NCBI GenBank assembly: GCA_023052935.1
Contig: CM041292.1
Span: 199,012,299-199,076,298 of the forward strand
Source of the DNA: Piezodorus guildinii
Lineage: Eukaryota > Arthropoda > Insecta > Hemiptera > Pentatomidae
Length of the DNA stretch: 64,000 nucleotides
Direction of reading: 5' to 3'
A model generated the notes under the pieces. The model made no database searches. It was given only the letters and a program-made list of their open reading frames with translations, and was not told the DNA's origin. The stretch's first letter is position 1; the number at the start of each line of letters is the position of its first letter. The position numbers and the translations under genes were made by a program. This document shows positions 60,100-64,000 of this stretch, in pieces.

Positions 60100-60360
60100 A
60101 ATTACTTTGAGGGAAGGACGAACACATCTGCCCCAACGCCAGGTGGCCTGCCCCACTCCGACACGACAATAGGACCCCCACGAAGTATTCATTCCACGCT
60201 AAGGGTTATTCAGCCTGGGGTGTTCAGCACCCTAGTCCAGCAAACTACACACTAGCGTCAAAAATAGTGAGCCAAAAGGAAACATAAACAACACATTTAA
60301 TTCTTATTTAAAACACTTTTTAGTTTCAGGAGGAAATCGGTCCGGGTGGCGGACAGAGAA
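60100..60360. other. GC-rich segment of unknown origin
   Basis: It includes aacgccaggtggcctgcccc and ggtccgggtggcggacagag. This is unusual for the window. No long open frame. It could be the untranslated part of a retroelement or of a gene. Confidence 0.3.
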
Positions 60361-60672
60361 AGAAAAAAAATTATATAGTCTAAACTAGTAATCAACAAAT
60401 TGAGCACCGTGAATGACATAAGGGCGCCGCGAAAAATTCAATTAAATAATTCGGCAATTTTGTTGGACAGTTAAAATTAAATATTCTATATTATCCCATT
60501 GAAAATAGTATCTGTTATTAGTTATTCGTGGTTAAATGGGTAATCGCCTTTAAAAAGGAACGTTTCTCAATTTTTCAAGAATTCAATAATTATGAAAAAA
60601 TCTGACAAATTAAGGCAATTAGGATTCGCAAACCTAAAAAGATAAGGTACCTCTGGTCTAAACTATGCCAAC

Positions 60673-60702
60673 GTTTCGAACCACATTGTAGGTCATCATC
60701 AG
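60673..60702 (-). ncRNA. hammerhead-ribozyme-like core
   Basis: On the minus strand: CTGATGA, then TGACCTACAATGTGGTTC, then GAAAC, followed by GTTGG. The core nucleotides match the hammerhead consensus CTGANGA...GAAA. Stem II can pair GACC with GGTT. Stem III would be minimal (C-GTT), as in the small hammerheads of Penelope-like elements and retrozymes. Stem I partners are not obvious. Activity is not shown. Confidence 0.55.
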
Positions 60703-61464
60703 GGATACTTATGCGTATGTAGCTGATGTTCCTAAAAAAAATGGCCGAAAGATCAACTACTGATAATCATTATTTTGCAACCTTAATCATTTTTATTCCT
60801 TTTCTTAACAAATTACGTTTTTATTGATCAAAATATACATGAAAAATGTAAGCGTTATTATGAAACGTATATCAAGTCGGGTTGTTGTAGTATAATTATT
60901 TTATCTATTACACAAGATACAGATCGACACTGGGGATCGGGAGACCCTTTTAGAATCAGTTGGTACGACTCTACACTCGAATAAGTGGATAACTAAGAAG
61001 AAAGCAGTATTTTAATCAAATAAGGATTGTTTTATTAGGTAGTGGAAAGTCATTTTAAATTTTAATATATAAAATTTGTACTTGTTTTGTCATCATAAAA
61101 ATATTCATATACAAAGGAAAATACTTAAATATATTTTACGTAAATTCTGTCTCCGAGAAAGATGTCTTGAGAGTTGAAAGTTTAGGAATACAAGTAGTTG
61201 GTTACCATTAATTCACAAAAAATTAATAAAATAAGAGAGAAAAGCTATCACTGAGGAAGCAAGAACATTTATAATCAACATTAAATAAAATGCATAAAAT
61301 GTATTAAGTAGAATACAAAATGATTAAAATATGATTTCTGATCAACATCCTTATTAACCATTTCAATAACCAATCATTTTATCTAACTCGCGTAAAACTA
61401 AATAATTTTTGCGATATTTGTCTGATCAATAAACTGGAAAGATTGGTTAGCTGAACTTAAAAAA

Positions 61465-62336
61465 TCTGGTGCGGGCAACACACGACTTTCACTTACCTCC
61501 ATTTTTAAAATCAACGAAAGAATTTTCAATTACAGTTAGAGATAAAATATACGTGAAACTATTGAAGAATTAATTAAATTGAATTTATATAGAAACATGT
61601 GTTTTATTAAAAAATCTATTATATTATTATCTAAAATAATCAGTTAGTTGTATCTTCTTTTCATCACTTTCTATTAACTTTTAAAAGCTTGTGTATGAGA
61701 TAATATTTTTTCTAGAATCTTTAGCTTTCCAACGGTATAGCATACCGCTCTTATATTAAAAAACAAAATAATGCACTAAATTTTTTTTTTCAGTTTTCTC
61801 CTTTAGTTGTTTTTTTAAATTCGAACAACTTACATATTTACCTGTTTTCTATCAGTGGTAACAAGATAATATAATTATTTTTATGGAATCAACAAAATTA
61901 AAGGTACTTTAGAGAAAGAAAATTTAAAATATCGGCATTTAAGCCCCGTCAAAACATTTTAATCAGAATGGAACCTACATGATATTAAAGCCAATTAAAT
62001 TTTACATCGATACAGCGAGTTTAATCAAAATCGTCGGAACCGTTTTCAAGAAAATCGAAAAAACGTGCAAAATGCAAGTGCATAAAGTGGCTCTTCTGGT
62101 AAGCTCATTTTGATGAAACGTCTCGGGCTTATATTTGTCTTAAATATGAAATTTCAGTTTCATAGGACTTACCGTTTCAGCCCGAGAGTTACCACACACA
62201 CACACACACAGACCTTTTTGCGGGACTTGGTTATTTGGACTCAGGGGACCCTAATATGTGTATTTCCGTTGAAAACTGGAATTCGAAATTTTCACGATCA
62301 CAATACTTTCCCTAACTATACATAGTAAGTGAAAGT
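61465..62336 (-). repeat. repeat A copy 12 (both ends present)
   Basis: It starts tctggtgcgggcaacacacg, then actttcacttac, and ends catagtaagtgaaagt. CA tract at 62193-62209. A nearly complete copy of about 870 bp. Confidence 0.87.
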
Positions 62337-62559
62337 AAAAACTAAAAATGTTAACGATAAAAGCGAAAATGGGTTAAAATGAAATATAAGTAGTATCAAA
62401 TTTTACAATCGCCCAAATAGATTTTTTTTTTTTTTTTGTACACAATCTAACACTGAAAAACATAGTTTACTCTATCATAGGTAAAAATATAATCTAGTTT
62501 TGTAATTATATAAGATAAGTATAGCCTTAAAAATAAGGTAATGTAAAGCAGTGTAAGGC

Positions 62560-62960
62560 ACTCTAGAGACGAGGATTGATGAGCCTGACAGACTAGAAAG
62601 TCAATAAAGAAGAAGTACTATCTAGTTTGAACTGCTTGAGGTTCAATACACTTCCTCTCACTTATCTACCAATTTGTCAAACGGTAGGAGAGGCATGCCC
62701 GTGCTTTAAGGGATTGTTAATGCTGTACGGCGTTTTGCCGGCTGAAGTGGTAACCATGTTCCAAGGACTGAATTATACGAATTCTAGAAACTCGTTTACC
62801 ACATCTACTGCCAAAACGCGTGTAGTATAAACGCGCTTAAATGGTACTTCGACTTGGCTAAGCCACACACTCAACCCGGACAAATTTAAAATTCTACGTG
62901 ATACGATTGTTTGTGTTTACTGACAAGAGCCTCCTAATTCACAATCACAACCTTAAAATT
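62560..62960. other. unrecognised segment with mixed composition
   Basis: It has a frame at 62627-62830 (PICQTVGEACPCFKGLLMLY...) that I do not recognise, and GC-richer patches. No splice context was found. Confidence 0.3.
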
Positions 62961-63061
62961 GGTCCTTTTCTAACATTTCTAAAATAATGAGCTTAAAGAA
63001 CAGAAGTATCGCAGAAGATAATTAACAATATATGATTTCTTTATGAATATTCGAATAAATA

Positions 63062-63946
63062 TTAGGTTGTGTCACATGAAATGTCCATTTTCAAGGTAAA
63101 GGATTTTTATTAAAAATACGATATGAAAACAAGATAATTTAAGTATTTATTTTCTTTTTCTACACATTTTTCCCAACGTGGCACCAACTTCTTTATCCCC
63201 GAACTGAAAAACTCTCAGCTTTGTAGAGAAACCAAAATCTGAAAACGCACTTTTCACTTGATCATCATTTTCAAAAAGTTTTCCTTTGACGAAGTTTTCT
63301 AAATTCCTGAACAGGTGGTAATCTGTACGAGACAAGTCGGGAGAATATGGTGGGTGTGGAAGAACTTCGTAGCCCAGTTCTTTCAATTTTCCCACCGTAT
63401 GTTTTGAAACATGGGGTCTTGCTGCCGCTCAGTGAGATCATGAGGTACTCATGTATCGAGCTTTTTTACTTTCCCAATATACTTTAAATGTCTGAAAACT
63501 GTAGATGCACTTGCATTTAGTTGTGCTGAGAGTCCTTTAACTGTTTGGTAGGGGTTTCCTTCTACTGTATGTTTGAGGACATCGTTGGCTATTACAGACG
63601 GAGGTCCCCAGCTGAAAAATTAGCAAACCAACGGCGAATGGTCCGTTCATTAACACCCCCTTACCCAAACGCCTTGCAAATATTTCTAGCGGCCTCAGTT
63701 GCTGAATGGCCGAGTTTAAACTGGTACAAAAATATTACTCGAAAATCGCATGTTTCCATGTTCATATTTGGAGGTATACTAAAAAGTGGGTAATTGATTG
63801 GGAAGCTGTTTATAATACAAAGATAGAAGATTAGTAACAGTTTACTTTAAATATGTAAACATTCGGAAGAAAACAACAGAGACCTGCAAAATCCTTTATG
63901 TATTTCAGAAACTATAAAAACGGACATTTCATGTGAAACAACCCAA
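63062..63946 (-). mobile_element. mariner deletion derivative (copy M4)
   Basis: It is 885 bp, flanked by TA. The ends match M1-M3 (ttaggttgtgtcacatgaaa). It has the same internal junction as M2 and M3 (ggggtcttgctgccgctcag). The C-terminal half reads KLKELGYEVLPHPPYSPDLS, then RTDYHLFRNLENF. The N-terminal half has a further loss of about 30 bases in the GRPPS linker region (gaggtccccagctgaaaaat). Confidence 0.9.
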
Positions 63947-64000
63947 TAGCTCCTTCTATATGTTTTAAATTGTAGGCTATTTTTATTCAATTAAGGTCAT

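Noticed and set aside
1..64000. CRISPR array, bacterial operons, ribosome binding sites
   Set aside because: This is eukaryotic nuclear DNA with spliced exons and retroelements. The regular repeats seen are microsatellites or degenerate LINE-tail repeats without a spacer-repeat pattern.

Overview
This window is AT-rich, intron-rich nuclear DNA from an animal, most likely an arthropod. I cannot name the species. There is no bacterial-type gene organisation. The only host gene I can read is a minus-strand homologue of KANSL1 (NSL1, called waharan in Drosophila), the scaffold subunit of the NSL histone acetyltransferase complex. Five coding exons lie at 15714-15905, 7975-8264, 6648-6809, 5571-5663 and 2268-2409, in 5' to 3' order. 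Every splice junction has consensus AG/GT and the codon phase matches across all four introns, giving about 293 continuous residues. The N-terminal exons should lie to the right and the C-terminal PEHE region to the left, outside the window or beyond what I can recognise.

Almost everything else I can identify is a graveyard of mobile elements. (1) Repeat A is a family of about 0.85 kb with 12 copies; its two end regions share a 12-bp inverted motif and I recognise no coding capacity. (2) There are two main tRNA-derived SINE families. SINE-A has five copies, all on the minus strand, with a poly(T) 3' end. SINE-B has eleven copies or fragments with an (AAAC)n-like tail. A third SINE (SINE-C) has one copy. 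(3) Four mariner elements lack the catalytic core, and three of them carry the same deletion junction. There are also two other mariner fragments and one decayed Tc1-like element. (4) Helitrons end in CTAG, and one retains the C-terminus of the Pif1-like helicase. (5) At least six non-LTR retrotransposon remnants are present, of jockey-like, CR1/L2-like and other types. (6) Small inverted-repeat elements occur, some with hammerhead-ribozyme-like cores typical of Penelope-like element terminal repeats.

Layout: 1-16 kb is the KANSL1 exon region, with introns full of repeat A, SINEs, fold-back elements and LINE tails. 16-25 kb is very AT-rich with few recognisable elements. 25-33 kb holds a jockey LINE, three repeat A copies with elements nested inside, and a second jockey LINE. 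35-48 kb holds mariner, repeat A, TA microsatellites, SINEs and a Tc1 element inside a Helitron. 49-57 kb holds a LINE split by a Helitron that is itself split by a SINE, plus more LINE, mariner and repeat A copies. 57-64 kb holds tandem repeats, a hammerhead-like site, repeat A and a mariner deletion copy. Whether the part to the right of 15905 is one giant KANSL1 intron or partly intergenic cannot be decided from this window.

The nesting gives a relative chronology. Repeat A and LINE copies are oldest. Helitrons, mariner copies and small inverted-repeat elements inserted into them. SINE-B, SINE-A and Tc1 copies inserted last.
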